A stretch of 64,000 bases of DNA from Castor canadensis (GCF_047511655.1 NC_133402.1:62624951-62688950); one strand, 5' to 3'. Positions 23,401 to 38,400 are shown, counted from the first letter of the stretch. Numbers and translations: made by a program. The notes: generated by a model not told the origin, from the letters alone.

Positions 23401-26400
23401 TAGACCTCCTCTGGCTGGTTGTTTTATGTATTTATTCGTTTATTTTGCGGTGCTCGGCTGGAGCCACCCCCAAGCCCTGTTGATGGCTTTACAGAAGTGA
23501 CAAAAGCTTTCTGTGGGGAACGCGCATGAATTTTATTTTAAGCAGCAGTCCCAATGCCCCTAAAGCACACCAGCTTTCAAATCAGATGCCTGGGCCTTTG
23601 ACGCCATGCTGTGGCAAGGCACGAGGCTGGCTTTGGCTGGGTGACTCGACCATCATGAGGACACGATGTCGTGCCATGGGAGCAACGGGACCCTGAAATG
23701 TCCAAGGGGATTTTATTCCCCAGTGGTCACTGCTGGGAACAGCACCCCCTAACATCTCCCGTGGAGGGTCAGTCTTCTGTGACATTTGCTTACCAATTTG
23801 TATTCTTAAAACTGATTTGCAAATTATAATTATATAATAGGAAATTAAATGAGGACTTTGCAAGTGAAATTTCAACCTGGGCATTCATCTGGAGGAGTAG
23901 CTGCGTCCAGCAGGGCCTTCCTCTGTAACCTCAGCTGTCAAAAAAGCCCCACAGCAGAGGCCCATGCCATCTGGGCACATTGGTGGGGAGCCTCACCTTG
24001 TTCTTTGGGGCTTTGATGTGCCAAACGCAAGTGACGCCCGCAGGATAGTCCCGGTCTGGCCAGTTGGGGGTTTTGAAAGAGCCAGAAGGTTTTTCCAGGC
24101 GTCCTCCACAATACTGACCTCCTAGAGTTATAAAATATGAACAAAACCCCCACAAGTTTATATCAAAAAAAAGGTTACAGCAATACAACCACCTGGAGAT
24201 TAGGAGTGTGAAATATTGGTGACACTAGCCATGGCAGAGGCTCTTAAATTTTGTCTTAAAAATGGAGACAGGTAATCTGCCTGGCACACAGACCCCCTGA
24301 ATGGACAGAGAGCCAGGGGAGTCAGGGCCATGGTTTCTTTTTGTCCAAGTGAAGAGAAAACATTTGAGAGCATGCTTTCAGTCCAATGACTCACAACAAA
24401 TCTCGATTCCAGGACTCCCCAAGGCACTGCCATTTATTACATGTCCACAAACAGAACTTGAGTTAGCTGGTAGAGACACTCCCGTTTCTAGAAAACTCTA
24501 TATGCTACATGTATCTTTCCTATGTTTTAAGAATAATTTTTCTGTGTAAAAAGAATGCATGCTCATAAACTTTCAGCAATACAGAAAAGCATCAAGAAAA
24601 AGTAAAAACTTACCCCAAATCCCACACCGAAAACCAACCACCCTTAATATTTGGCAACCATTATGTCAAACTCTGCCTGCACATACTCATAGGAAATGCA
24701 TATGGACTAACGGGGTGACAGAAATAATGTTAGAAAGTCTGATTAATACAAAGTTCTAAGTGTAACATTTAACCAACAAAACCTGAATGGAAGCTGGACA
24801 CCGGTGGCTCACACCTGTAATCCTAGCTACTTGGGAGGCTGAAATCTGGAGGATGGCAGTTTGAGGTTGGCCCAGACAAATAGTTCTTGAGATCCCATCT
24901 CCAAAATAACCAGAGCAAAATGGACTGGAGGTGTGGCTCAAGCGGTAGAGCGTCTGCTTTGCAAGACAGAAGCCCTGGGATCAAATCCCAGACCTGCTAA
25001 AAAAACCTAAATGAATTAATAAACTATTTATGGAAAGTTTGAAGCATTTATGAACTGAACAGAACAGTAACACGATGACCCCTAGGTGTCCATCACCCAG
25101 TTCCAACAGTTATCACCCCACCCATCTCCATCACCAGCCACAGACTGAAATGCACAAATCTTAGCTGTATGTGTCTGAAGAATGGATGTACCTGTGATAC
25201 AGGTCTCCTGATAATGCAGGATCCCTCTCACAATTTCTGCACCCTTCCCAAGCTGCCAGAACTTCTGATTAAGTGGAGCCTCTGTTCGCACCTTTGTCCT
25301 TCTGTGTAATGGGGCTGCATCTGAATTCAAATCCACCTGACCTTTAGATTTCTATAATTTAATTATGGTGTGACAAGGTGTGGCTTCATGGTTACTTCTC
25401 CTGGGTACTGTCTGTTGACCTTTGTGGCTATTGCGGCTATCTGAATGCATGTTCTTCACTACAACTGGACAGAGCTGAGTCATTATTTCTTTTCATATTA
25501 TCACTTCTGGGACAAAAATGACAGTTCTGTTAGGCTACTTGATATGGTCTTGATGGTCTTCGAGGGTCTTTGTCATCAATCGTTTTCATCCTGGTTCTTC
25601 AGGTTGGATAGTTGGTTTCAAGTTCACTGACTTTTTCTGCTTTCTGTACTGGTGTATCCATCTCATCCTCCATTTTAAAATGTCAGATCTCTATCTCCTG
25701 GCTCTAGAATTCTTACTTTATTCTTTTTAATAGCTTCTGCTTCTCATTTGCTTGCTTATTATACATATGTATTTTTCTAGAAGTCCTGAAACAAATTGAT
25801 AATAGCTGCTTTAAAGTGCTTAACTGCTAATTCCAACATCTGAGTGACTTGGGTCCTTTTTTGTTTGTTTGTTTTGCAGTACTGGGGTTTGAACTTGAGC
25901 CACTCCACCAGCCCTTTTTTTGTGAAGGGTTTTTTCGAGATAGGGTCTTGGACCTATTTGTCTGGGCTGGCTTTGAACCTTGATTCTCCTGATCTCTGCC
26001 TCCTGAGTAGCTAGGATTACAGGCCTGGCTTACTTAGGTCTTTTTTAGTTAGCTTTTTCCTTAAATACGGACACGCTTTTCCTCTTTAAAGCATGATTAG
26101 ATATTGGGTATTTATACCCTCTGCTCTGTGGCGTTCCCCTGAAAAATGACTTTTCTCGTAGGCATTTCACCTGGCTAGACTCATACTCAGTCTGTCTCCC
26201 TGGCAGTGGGCAGCAGCTTAACCCTGGCCCAATTCTTTCCTCTTTCAGCTGACGCTTTTCTGCTAGGCCACTGAGCTCTCTCTGACAATACAGGGCCTGG
26301 CTGTCAGTCAAAGATTTGGGTAGATTTTGGACCTACTTTCTTCTCTAGGTCCCTGCAGGACCTCCTCACCCCAACATACTGACAGCCCGAGATTCTGTCC

Positions 26401-29400
26401 TCCGATATCTCAAGCCACCAGCGTTGCATTAGAGCCCCAGCCCAGAGCAGAGGAGGGTGCACCCTCAGGTGACAACTCACACCTCTTGCCTGCTCTGCTT
26501 GTCAAGGCTCCTACCCTTGGGCGCCCATATGCACTGGCATGAAGCCATTCCAAGACAGTGCCAAAAGGCAAACGTTGTGAAATAATCAGACTAGATGGCC
26601 TCACCTCTACTTTTAAAAGCTATCGTAAAAGTTCATAAAATAAGTAAGCATGCATAGTAGATACGGGAGCCACGGCTGTGACTTTTAGGAGGGGGACACT
26701 GATGGGGTGGAGCATCTGTGAGGACGTTTTACATTTATCTTTCTTTTCCATCCTTCTTTCCTTCTCTCTCTCGTTCCCTCCCTCCCTCCCTCCTTCTGTT
26801 TCTCCTTCCTTCCTTCCTCCCTCTCTCCTTCCCCCCCTCTCTCCCTTCCTTCCTTCTTTTTTTTGTGGTGCTGGGATTTGAACTCAGGGCCTCACACTTG
26901 CTAGGCAGGTGTCTACCACTTGAGCTGCACCCCGGGGTCCTTTTGCTTTTCAGATAGGGTCTCCAGCTTTTGCCTTGGCCAGCCTTAGGCCACGACCCTC
27001 TTACCTCCATCTTCCAATCAGCAGGGACGATAAGCATGCCCTCCATGCCTGAATTCTACTCCAGGAATTTCTGTATTTCTATATTTTCTATATTAGTTTT
27101 ACAAGAATGTTAAAGACGAAATATGGACCGATTTCTTAGTGGTCTCTTGATGGCTTCCTGGGCTCTGTGTTTGAGAAGAATGGCACTGAGCTTTACACGC
27201 AGTGCCTGCCACCCACTAGGCGTCCTGTCACTGTGGCCGCCATCGCTGTCACTATTGTCACTGTGTGGAAGCAGTACCTATTTCGTTGGGCTCGTCAGCA
27301 GAGAACGTGGCCATGAAGCCATTTCCAGCCGTGTTGGCGTCGGAAGTCATCTGCACCATCATCTTGTTGCCGCTGGACACCAGGGCACCCGGCCGGAACG
27401 TGCCGCAGAAGCGCCCGATGCGCTGGCCGTTGGCGTGGCCGTTGTACACGTCCACGAAGTCATAGCGGCACAGGTTGTCACTCTCCAGGTCTATGAACCG
27501 GAAGTTGAGGACCACGACCTTCCCCTCCGGGACCTGTGAAAAAAAGGGACAAAGAGCAAACTGTGATGAAAACAGCACCTGAGGCTTTCACACCTCACCA
27601 AGCCCCACAGTGAGCCGAAGTCATGCCAGGCTCGGGTGTGGCTCAGGGGTGGAGGGCTTGCCTGGCTTTGTGAGGTCCTGGGTTCGATCCCCAGCACCTC
27701 AAAAAAAAAAAAAAAAACCAGTAGACTATTCAAGATGGTGTCTTTTCCCCTCTCAAATCCGAAACACAGGAAAGGTTTTCAGCATACCGCATCCCTAGTA
27801 GAATTTAAGTACTGACTGTCTTTCAGCAAGTTCCGTGACAAAGCTTCACAATATTGGACCTGTCCCATTACTTACAAAGATGCCAGTCCAGGCTGGGGAC
27901 GTAGCACAGGGGTGGACCCGGGTTCGAGCCCCAGTACCTCAAACAAACAAAGAATGCCAGCCCAGCCTGGACGTATCTGCGCGTCCTGAAATACCTCGGC
28001 GCTCAGATATGTTGCTCAGCAAAACATTCAAAATGTCACTTCTTACCCAAAAGAATAAATAAACGCAAGACACAGGATGGCTCCATGAAGTTCAGAAGTA
28101 AGGGCTTATTTGACAGCGGCGTGCCTGACTTCCAGATAATTCTCTTGGGTCCAGCAAAATCTGGGCCACGTCCACCTCGATTAACTGAGCAATCGCTGGC
28201 TTGTCTCAGACTCACTTTGGTTTATCTGCTTTCCAGGTGAAAAGCGTGTATCCCAGGCACCCTGAAGTGAGGGCGCTGGGGATGAGGAAGACCATCTTCC
28301 ACTTGTAATTCTTAGGATGCTTTGCTTGTTCTCTAAGCAGGAAAAAAAGTAGCTGCAAGTGCAGCTGGAAGGGTCCTCAGTTTACAAAAGTCTCTTCCTG
28401 GTTCACGCCATCTCTAATTTCTGCATTCGAGTTGTTCAGTCATAAACAAAGTCTTGATCACATTTGTTTCGCCCTTTGACTCTGAGGTCACTGCTGAATA
28501 GTGAAGAATTGCATGCTGTGAGAGCTTACTTACGGCATGACCAAGGTCAAGGTTAAACACATGTGCACACACAGCTGATTGGTTTATATTCATCTTAACT
28601 ACCTGTCTCAGACTTAAGGGTCAAGAGACACGGCAGGTTGCCAACACACTTCCCCACCCTTGTGTTCTGTGCTGGCTGCTTTTGTGTCAGTCACATACAC
28701 AGGAGTCATGGTGGACACCGTAACAGAGCAGCCCCAGGAAGGGGAAGGTTTTGGCTTTGCCACAGCAGCAAATTGACAAAGCTGCTCTGGTGGCATCCGT
28801 GGGGACAAGCCTGATATCAGAAGCACCTGGAGAAGGCCTGGCCGTGAACACTGATGTGTCTCTGAGGGGCTTTGCTGTAAGGGTGAATGGAGTAGCGTGG
28901 GCAGAGCTGGAAGGGAGGTGGGCCGGGCTGGCTCTACCACAGGCACACCGAGGGGCCTGAGCCAGAAAAGGGGACAAAACTGATGACTCAAGACAGGAGA
29001 GCACCAGGTGTGGTGGTGCCTGCCTATAATTCTAGCACTCAGCAGGCTGAGGCAGGAGGATTGTAAGCCAGTTCAAGGACAGCCTGGACTACATAGCAAG
29101 ACCTTGCTTAAAAAGGGAGGGAGGGAGGGAGAAAGGAGAGAGAGAGAGATTTGCAGGCATCGGGGGACTGGATGCAAGGCAGAGATGGAGGAGGGGCGGC
29201 CTTCCTGGGCACAAGGGTGGGAGGCAGGCAGGTGCGGATGGTGGAGGTGGTGAGAGCGGATGGGACTTTTTGTTTGCGTATTGCTTTTGTTTTCTTAGTG
29301 AAACAGGAATGGATGGTGCCGTGGGCAGTGAGTGCAGTGACGGAGCCACTGGGAGGGTGGGGACAGAGGACAGAGTGTAAATGGGTTCCAGGCAGCAGGA

Positions 29401-32400
29401 CTGAGGCAGATTTCCATGGGAGGCAGTGCAGGTGCGTGCTCTGGTTAGCTCCCCTGCCCCAGCTGCAGGTCCTGAGGGTGGAGCGAGGAGCAGGTGGAGA
29501 GTGGCATTTAGGCAGTGGGAACATTGCCAACTGAGGGGCAACGGAGCTGAGGGTGCAGCCCAGGGAGTGGTCACCATGAGGGACAGGTTCAGGACTCAGG
29601 GACCAGGGCAGCCTAGACTTGGGGGAGCAAGAAAGGTGGAAGAGGTCATTGCAGGAGTGCAGGTTCAAGGCCAGAGAGGACCCTCCATGTAGACCGTGCA
29701 AGGATTATGACAAGGAACAGCGGGGAAGGCGATGGCAGTCAGGCAGGAGCCAACGTGGCCAGCAGGTGCCATCCTGGGGTCTTTAGGTGAGGGACACAGG
29801 GAGGGGACGGGAGGGGTGGGAGGAGGATGTCCTGCTACACGAAGTTCTGGATTCTTCCACACTGCTCTGAAAATCCTGCTGATCCTTTCCTGGAGTCAGG
29901 TGATGGCATGGCTTCCCAAGGGGATAAATTAGCCATTCCAGAAAGTTCTTCACCTGCTCCCACTGCAATAACACGATGAGCTTCTTTGGGAATGGGACAC
30001 AGGTCCAGCAACAGGGTCTCGGTACATCACTGCAATTCAGCAGCGCTGGTGAACTCCTGATCCTCCTGCCTCAGCCTCCCCACTGCTGGGATTATAGACG
30101 GGCGCCACCAGGCCTGGCTTCTAAGGCAGGCTTTACAAAAAGACACATAACTCTTGGAAAGTTTTATGTATCAAATCTATAAATGCTAACACTTGAGACA
30201 GAAATTCAACAAAGCCACTTTTTTTGGTGGCATTCACTGAAGTCACTTTGGGGGAGATGATATGACAGGGCACTCATTATCTGCCTGCAGGAAAACAACT
30301 CCATATCTCTGTTTTTATTTTTTTGATCCTCCCCCAACCCCCCCCCATCAACAGCTGAGACTGAGTCCTGCATGGGCCAATGACCTCGGCTCACCCCACT
30401 CCCCTGGGATGTCCTTACTGTCACAGGCAAACACGTCCCAGCATTTGAAGTTGGTTTGCATTTTCAGGATGCCAAATGCAAGGAGTGGCTGGCTTTGCTG
30501 TGTGGAGCGCATTTCTGTAGACGCGACAGTCCTGTGTCCTGTGTCCTGTGTCGCAGCTCGGATTATCACTACTTTGAGACAGAGGATCTGTTTTTGCAGC
30601 ATGTCTGATTTTTTTTTCTTAAAAGCCCTCTTTTCAATCTTCTAAGACTTCCCTCTTCTACAAACATTCCTTGGGTAACTCCTGCCTGAAACTGCAGAAC
30701 GTTTGTCTACTGAAAGGCAGAGAGGGTCAGCAGCTTGGAGTCACCTCACACACACTCCCCCAAGTGCAATCCAGAAAACGGACGTGCAAATTAGCTACAA
30801 ATGCTTGCCTGTGGTTCAAGAGGGAAGGAAGTAAGAAGCACATTAGATCTTACTCATGTATCTGTGTATATTTCAGTACTTTTTAAAGGGGAATCTTACA
30901 CATGTTTAAAACATTATATAGAGAGAATTTTTTTTTGGTGGTACTGGGGGTTGAACCCAGGCCCTTGGGTTTGCTAATTCTACCACTGTGACCAACTCCC
31001 AGCCCTTTTTGCTTATTATTTCTCACATAGGGTCCCACACTTTTTGCCCAGGCAGGCCTTAGGACCTTGATCCTCCTGCCTACACTTCCCACATAGCTGG
31101 GATCACGTGTGCCTGGCCTGCTGGTTGAGATGGGGTCTCGATAACTTTTTGTCTAGACTGGCCTCAAACTGTAATCCTCCTATCTCCACCTAATGAGTAG
31201 CTGGGATTATAAGTGTGAGCCACTGTGCCTGGCTCAATAAAACATTTTAAAAGAAACACATTTTGATGAACGGCAATGACACGTGATATTATGAACATTT
31301 TCTTTTGTTGTTGAGGGATTTCACCAGGAAAGGTAGACCCCTCAATGTCTGGGAGGAGTGAGGAAACCCCAGCCACATGGAGCCCATCCCCCAGGTGCCC
31401 ATGGACATCCAGTTCCACTGCCTTCTGAGAAGCACCCAGGACTTCCCCACTGCACTTGGAATAAAACTCTCATCTTAATTCTGGTGCCCACACTGGGTAG
31501 GGTACCCTGTAACTGACCCCAACCGCAGCACCACGAAGCTCAGACTGTTACGAGCCCAGGTTTACAGGAGCTCTGCCTGACATGGCTTCTGACTGACTAT
31601 CTCTCATCTTTCCTCTGCATACAGCAATGTGGCTGTCGTGCCAGTCACTTTTCTGCCCCAGGAACCCTCAATGCTCCCACCTCAGGGCCTTTGCACAGCC
31701 CGGTCTCTCTTCTCGGCAAACCTTCTCCCTGATAGTCAGGAGTCTGACTCCATTCACCATTGAGGTCTCCGCTGAGGGTCCCCTCTTCAGAGAGACCTGT
31801 CCTGAGCCTCCCAGCCACTCCAATCACGTAGGTCACACGGTCACATTATTCCTTCGTGGATTACTTATCTTCCATTTCACCACCAGAATGCTAGGTACAG
31901 AGAGCAGAGTCTTCAGCACTCCACTATTACAGGTGCTCAAAAAATGTCCACTGCGTCAATGACAAGGGCCCTGATAATCTTTTTTAAAATGGTGCAGGCT
32001 TGTCTCCTGGTCCTAGCATTGTATAATGAAGTCATTTGAAGGTACAGAGCAAGCATCAGTAGCATCCTTAGGGAGAGGAAGAAGTAGCTCAGAGTGGCTA
32101 CCATGATGTCCCTAAGGCCACCCGGGAAGTCAGCAGCAGAGCCCAGTACTTCTGCCTCACTGTTTTCATGTCCTGCCTTTGGAAGAGCTGGGGACAGGCC
32201 TCTCCTCTACCTCGCCCCCCGTCACGTCTTCAGAGTGTCAACCTCCCCTTCCCAAATACCACCCCCTTCCCATGTGCCTGGAATATTCTCTCTCCATCTC
32301 TACCCAGTGGTTCTCACTCCCGTCTCAAAGTCAAGTACAGCTTCCCCAGGAACCCGCCCTCCTCCCAGTGCCCAGGCCCAGGGAACATTTCATGCCCTCT

Positions 32401-35400
32401 CTCACCTCTAGAGCACACTGTCCCCGCTTTGGTGGCCTCCCCAGCACCCACAGGCCTCACAGGTGTCTGCACGTGTCCTTTGCCCTGCAGTGGCCGTGAA
32501 CCATGACAGGCAGGACTGTTGGGCTCTGGTTCCTCTGCGTCTGGGTCACTGACCCTGCACGCTGCTGGGGGCCAGCTGGGCCCTCCAAAAAGCCCAGGGA
32601 AGGTGAAGGTGGAGATGGGGACTTTCCTGACCTCTCTTCATTAATTCTAGTCTCACATGTGTGAACTGTTTTGCGATTTTCATTGATTCACTTATTTGTT
32701 TTGCAAATAAACAAATATTCATTAGCACCAGCTGCCAGCATAGCAACCTAGAAGCAAGTATCAACTCCAAGGCTCCATGACCCAGAACCTGGTGGCACCT
32801 CCCTGGGGCAAGTTGGAGCCTCTTTAGGGACACTGAAAGCTTGTTAAGGTGCCTGTCCCAGCAGTCTGCTCTGGTACAAGCTCTCAATCCACCTGCGCAG
32901 GAGTTTTTTTCTGAGTTGTGTTTTATGATAGAAGACTGAAGAAAGTCATAAAAATTAAACTGAGCTAATTTCTTTACATCTTCACACACACACACAAATG
33001 GAACAAAGTGCTAAAGTCACTTTTAGAACATTCTTTCAGCTCTCCAGTTGTGAACATGAATTAATCCAGAAGAGAATATGAGTTGATGGCTGGAGAGTCT
33101 TGGAGGAAAAACCGTCTCTACCCTAAACTATTGGGTCACATCGACAGCTACTTTTAAGGGCAACAGATATAAAAGCCAGAGGATTTTTTCACTAGCTTGG
33201 GGACTTTTTAATCATACAGCACTTGTTTTCTTCTTCTTGACACATGAGTATAATTTTACCCCCAAAACTTTTACAAGGTAAAGCCTAAGGGAAAAAAATT
33301 GAAATTACATTTTTGAGAAAATACTTCTACAATCTAAATTTCATTATATAAATCTGTAATGGATCAGGAATAAAAAAAAATTACACTGATATTTTACCAG
33401 GACTGAAACAAAAGCCCTTCCTTTCTGGGGTGAGAAATCACAGGAAGGTAATAAACACATTTACAACAGAGCACATGCAGGTTGGGGATGTAGCTCAGTG
33501 GCAAAGTGTTCCCCTAGCATACGTGAGGCTGTGGGTTCAACACCCAGCACTGGAAACCAAGCACAAACCAAGACAGCAAAATCTTCAAAACAGAGATGTC
33601 AATATCCTCTCGAGTAGGTCAGAAGCCTAGGCTGCTAGCTTTTAAATCTAATTTCTATCTAAAAAATTAAAGTCCACAGTTTATAACCTGAAATAGATTA
33701 AAAGGCTTTTGTGAGAACTAACGTTCCTTATCCTCATCCCACAAAGGCAACAGTTTAACTCTTTCTTCTGGACTCATGACCTCTTTTCTTAATAAAAAGC
33801 TCGTGCTGCTATTTCTTGATTTATCTGTTTTAAGCTTTACTTTTGTTTCCTGTTATTTCCCCTAGTCCTCCATCAGATTCCTGGTTAAGTGATATTCACA
33901 ATTTTTAATACTATGACTGCATAAATATTATGAGCTGCTAGCTAAGTTGTCACATTCCCATCCGTGTATGTTTGTTTGTTTTCCCCAGCAAATCCTTCTA
34001 GAGGTTTGCTTAGTTTTCTATATCCTTGTCACCAAAACCCCTCTCAATGACGTCAGGCCCCGGTACCCTTTGGCTTCCATTTTCTTCCTGGAAGCATCTC
34101 TCTGGACCCCCCACCTTCCTGCCCTCGCCCTCTCCTGTCAACTTTTGAGGCCGGCTGCACAGCCGAAGGTCTGGAGCTTCTCTTCTTCACCAATGCTGGG
34201 AATCCCCTCCCCAAGTCTCCTCTGTCCTCTTTCTTACTTGCTTTATCCCCTCGGTTTTCTGGAGCTTATCCTCTTGTAGTTTTCTTGCAAAGGATGTCCA
34301 AAGATTAAAAGTTTAAGATCTTGCATATCTAAAAATATCTTTTTTCTGACTTCAAACTTCTCTGCCAGTTTAGCAGGGTACAGCATTATATCTTTAAGAT
34401 ATTTTCTCTCCAGAACTATCAGGCATTGTTCCATGGCATCCCAGCTTCTTGATTTTATGAGACTTTTCTTGGCTAAATTTTCACTCATCGTACTGAATAT
34501 TATTACTTTGATAATTTCCTCTTTCTGTAGTCTCTGTTCTCTCTTCGTACAACTCTTATTAGTTAGGTTGAGATTTCCTGGACAGATCTATTTTCTTATG
34601 TTTTCTCTTCAATACCTGTTTTTTTTTTCTACTTTTAAGTGTATCTTCTAGCCTTTCTATTACCTTTTTGTTTCTTCTATCAAATTATTAATTTTCAAGT
34701 GTTTTCTGATTATGACACTATTTCTTTTTTTGCATCCTGTTCATATTTTATGTGCATCATGCCTTTCTGAAATCTCATGAGGATAATAATGATAATCTTT
34801 TATGTCTTCTTTCACTCCACTGGGCCTGTTTCCTTGGCATTTTTGTTTCTGTCTGGGGGTCTGCTTTTCTCAAATGTTTAGTAAACCCTGACTCTGCATT
34901 CACATCCAGAACTGAGGGGGCTGACCTGAGCTCTGTGGCAGCCTTGTCACCACAGTGTGATGGAGACAAAAGGCCTCTGACATGTCAGTACCTGGACAAA
35001 GGTCCTCTCTCTGGGCTGTCCTTTTCTCTAAGCTCCTCCATTGCCTTGCCTAAGGGACACAAACCTGGCTGCAGTTTTCAGGGAAGGAGGGACCGGGGGC
35101 TTCAATTTAATTGCTATGATTTCAGTGCCACACCTCGACTTGGCCTTTTCCAGAAGACTTGGCTGTCCCCAAGTCCAGGCCCCTCTGGTTCCCAGGGAGA
35201 AACCCAGGCCCTGCTGCAGGGAGAAGGGAGAGGAAGTGGAGGGAGACACCCCTGCTGCTTGCAGGGAGCATGGAGCCCAGGAGGGCAAGTGGTTGTACAA
35301 AGCTTTCAAACATAACGCCAATTTTAGCCTCACCCACCTTGCTGCCTTCCAAGAAACCAAGAGCCTCCCCCTTGGGGGCCTTGCAGGGATTCTGTGGCAC

Positions 35401-38400
35401 CGAGTTTGCATGCTGCATGGCCCTGCGCTCTGGCAGGCATGCCATTCTCTCCCCTCACTCAGGCAGCACTGCCCATTTTCCTTCTCATCCTTGGATACTT
35501 TATTGATTTCTCTCATCTACTATTGCTTCCACTCCAGTTCTCCTCGTCCTGTAAGTTTAAACTTACTCATCCCCACGCTGCAGTGCTGGAGGGATTTTGA
35601 GAAGGAAATACATATTAGTGACGTTTAACCAGTCACTAAGTCACTAGGCGAGCAGAATGGCATGACACTGGGTTCTTCATTGCAACAAATAAAAGACTCT
35701 ACATGAGGACGGGATGTACACCATTACAGAACCAGGCACAGAGTAGATCTAAAAAGTAAAGCCCAGTCTATTCAGTTCCTATCAAATACCAAGAATTCTG
35801 CCAAATGCTGTGAAGAACTCCAAAGAACTGGAAGACAGCCATGTTATTTTAACGGCTTCATACTGTTCTAATGTGTGCCTGGGTCAGTACTTACAGAAGC
35901 AACCCATGTTTTTCTCTCTGTATATGTTTCTAATTTATCATCAATTTCATGCCATTGCTAACAAATCTTATGTTTAAGAGAATATTTTTGTGTGATAAAT
36001 TCCTAGGATAGACTCTCTAGGTCATTTTAGATTATTATAGGACATTCAGCAAGAAAAGTGCATCAGTTCCCATTTTCACACATTCTCCTACACTGGGTGA
36101 TGCTATTTGAACTGTCAATCTAGAAGGAAAAAGAAAGGGAGGGAGAAGGAAGAGGAGAAGGAAGAAGAGGTGTAGGAGAAAGAAAAAGAGACTAAAAGAA
36201 AAAGAAAGAGAGGAGGAGGAAAAGAAGAAGGAGGAAGAGAAAGACAAAGAAAGAAAGAAAGAAAAAGAAAGATGGAAGGATGGAGAGAGAGAAAGAATGG
36301 AAGAAGGAAGGAAGGAGGGAAGAAGGAGGGAGAAAGGAAAAGTAGACATTATTGCTGTTTCAGTATCACCGTGGGCACCTGTATGGGAAAGCTGAGTCCA
36401 CTTAAGGACAGTGGAAGACAGATAGTGCCAGGAAAAGAGAAACTTTGTCAGAAAAAACTTTGAGGTGCCCCACTGGTGCCATCCCAGATAGAAAGCCAGG
36501 GAGGAGAGAAAGAGCTTGCATTGTTTCGTTTTAGAAAGAAGTCACATAGGATATGTGAGTTTGGTTTTGAACATGTCAAGTTTACAATTTCTTTTTTTGT
36601 ATGTGGGACTGGGATTTGAACTCAGGGCTTCACACTTGCAAAACAGGCACTCTACCACTTAAGCCACACCTCCAGTCCATTTTGCTTTGGTTATTTTGGA
36701 GATAGGATCTCATTAAATTGTTTGCCTGGGCTGGCCTTGAACTGTGATCCTCCCAGTATCAGCCTCCCAAGTTAGGATTACAGGAGTGCGTCACCAGCAG
36801 CCAGCTAGTTTAAGATATTTGAGGCACAAGCTGCAAATTGGAAGGTGGTTAGAATGATAGCTGTGAAGAAGGAGATAGTGCTTGTCCTAACAAACCCCCA
36901 AACTCCACCTTTGTCTCTATAACCTGTGTTCTCTCTCTCTCTCTCTCTCTCTATCATCCTCATCTTATTTCTAATTCCAGTAACACTGATCCTGGCACAC
37001 AATTGTCTCATGAAAGGATCTAAATTATGCCCTCTCCCCAAGCAATAACGATTTCCTGGGCACCACCAGGACCTGACAGAAAGGGACCTGAGATGAGGAT
37101 CAACCAGTCCACAGTGTGACCAAGATCTCCTGACACCACACACCTTTTGTCCTCTGCCCTAATTCTTCCCTTACATAATGCCAGTGCTTTTGTCCCCTCA
37201 AAAACAGGGCTCAGAAGTCTGGGGTGCACCCCTGCTCTTCCCAGTGCATCCATGCTGACTTCCTACAGTGGGTGGTCACATCTGGGCTGTTGGGAAGCCC
37301 TAGAGTCAGGTCTGTGGCCTAGGACTCTGGTAACAGTTGAGACAGGAAGAAAGATTTCAAAGGATCTAGTTGTCAGTGGAAAGAGGACATTTAATCAGAG
37401 ACAATTTGACAAGAGAGAACACAGTCGGAGGCCACAGACAGCGATGGTACTGTAGCCAGATGTCTCACAAATGCCCAAGAGAGGGGAAGAGGGTGTGGGC
37501 TCACAGATGCCAGAAACTACACCCAAGGTCGTGTCCTGGAGATGGAGTTTCAGAGTATAAACAGAGGAAGAGCCTTCATTACTTCCACTCCTGTGGACCA
37601 ACCCCACCACCAACCTAGCTAACTCTGCTTACCAGCGCTCTTCAAAAGAAGGAAATAAATAAGTGAGTAATTTTCCATCCAGACTCCCCCACCCCTAAAG
37701 CTTTTCAAAAAAAAATAGAAATGAAACTAAAAACAGAAGACAAGTGGATAACTCACAAAACTCAGACTTCCCAGAGAGAGCTGAGTCAGGAGAAAGGCAG
37801 TTTGCTCAGATGGTGTGACATTTAACTAAATGTCCCATGTCGATGCCACAGACACTACTGGATAGGACAAGAAGGACTGGAGGGGCTCAGAGAGGCCTCA
37901 CCAGGCCGGACTGTGTGAAGTGACACAGTGACACTGACACGCAGAGAAGCCCTGGAGGGAGCACCACACCATGGTGCCAGCTCCCGGACTTGTTCTTCAG
38001 CTGTGAAGCTTAGGGTTATTCACAAAATGAGAAAAGTTGAGTCCCTCACTGCCCTGTGCTGCCTGGAGGAGGGGGTGGTGTCTTGTGGCTTTTCGAATGG
38101 CAGAGAAGCTGCCTCTGACAGCCGAGAGTCAAGGGTGCCGGGTGAGTGGCTCACTTTTCTCATCCCTCTGGGCCACAAGTCTCAGGTAAGGTCCTGGTGT
38201 TTCCTGATAGCCCAGACTTTTCCAATCCAAAAATACTTTTTTCCCCTTAAAACAACTTCAAATCCCAGCTATGTGGGAGGCAGAGATTGGGAGGATCAGT
38301 TTTCAGCCAGCCCAGGCAAAAAGATAGTAAGCTCCCATCTCAACAAGTAAGTCAGGCATGGTGTGCTGGCCTCTCAGGCGTCGTAGATGGAGCGCCATCC

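Larger units (their letters stand above)
21157..23996 (-). other. PCOLCE2: PCOLCE2 intron 4
   Basis: 2.84 kb with an ID-like SINE (21.70-21.79 kb), a 7SL-like dimer (22.45-22.67 kb) and a short GT-rich stretch (about 23.06-23.10 kb). 22.67-23.99 kb shows nothing else I recognise. Confidence 0.9.
24122..27277 (-). other. PCOLCE2: PCOLCE2 intron 3
   Basis: 3.16 kb with SINEs at 24.79-25.01, 25.87-26.03 and 26.86-27.05 kb and a pyrimidine tract at 26.75-26.86 kb. 25.01-25.87 kb may be an old LINE fragment, not resolved. Nothing recognised in 26.04-26.74 kb. Confidence 0.9.

Noticed and set aside
27123..27539. A 138-residue + strand frame
   Set aside because: Antisense shadow of PCOLCE2 exon 3, which has a clear conserved protein and splice sites on the other strand.
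29108..29701. 197- and 162-residue frames on the minus strand
   Set aside because: Low-complexity Pro/Ser/Leu translation of a GC- and purine-rich stretch. No start context, domain or splice structure.
33480..33552. tRNA-like A and B boxes as tRNA genes, here and in many other places
   Set aside because: They belong to ID-type SINEs with A-rich tails. No complete cloverleaf with anticodon and acceptor stem was found.
35041..35628. 195-residue + strand frame with overlapping frames on both strands
   Set aside because: Long frames appear on several frames of both strands at once, which is a composition effect. No recognisable family.
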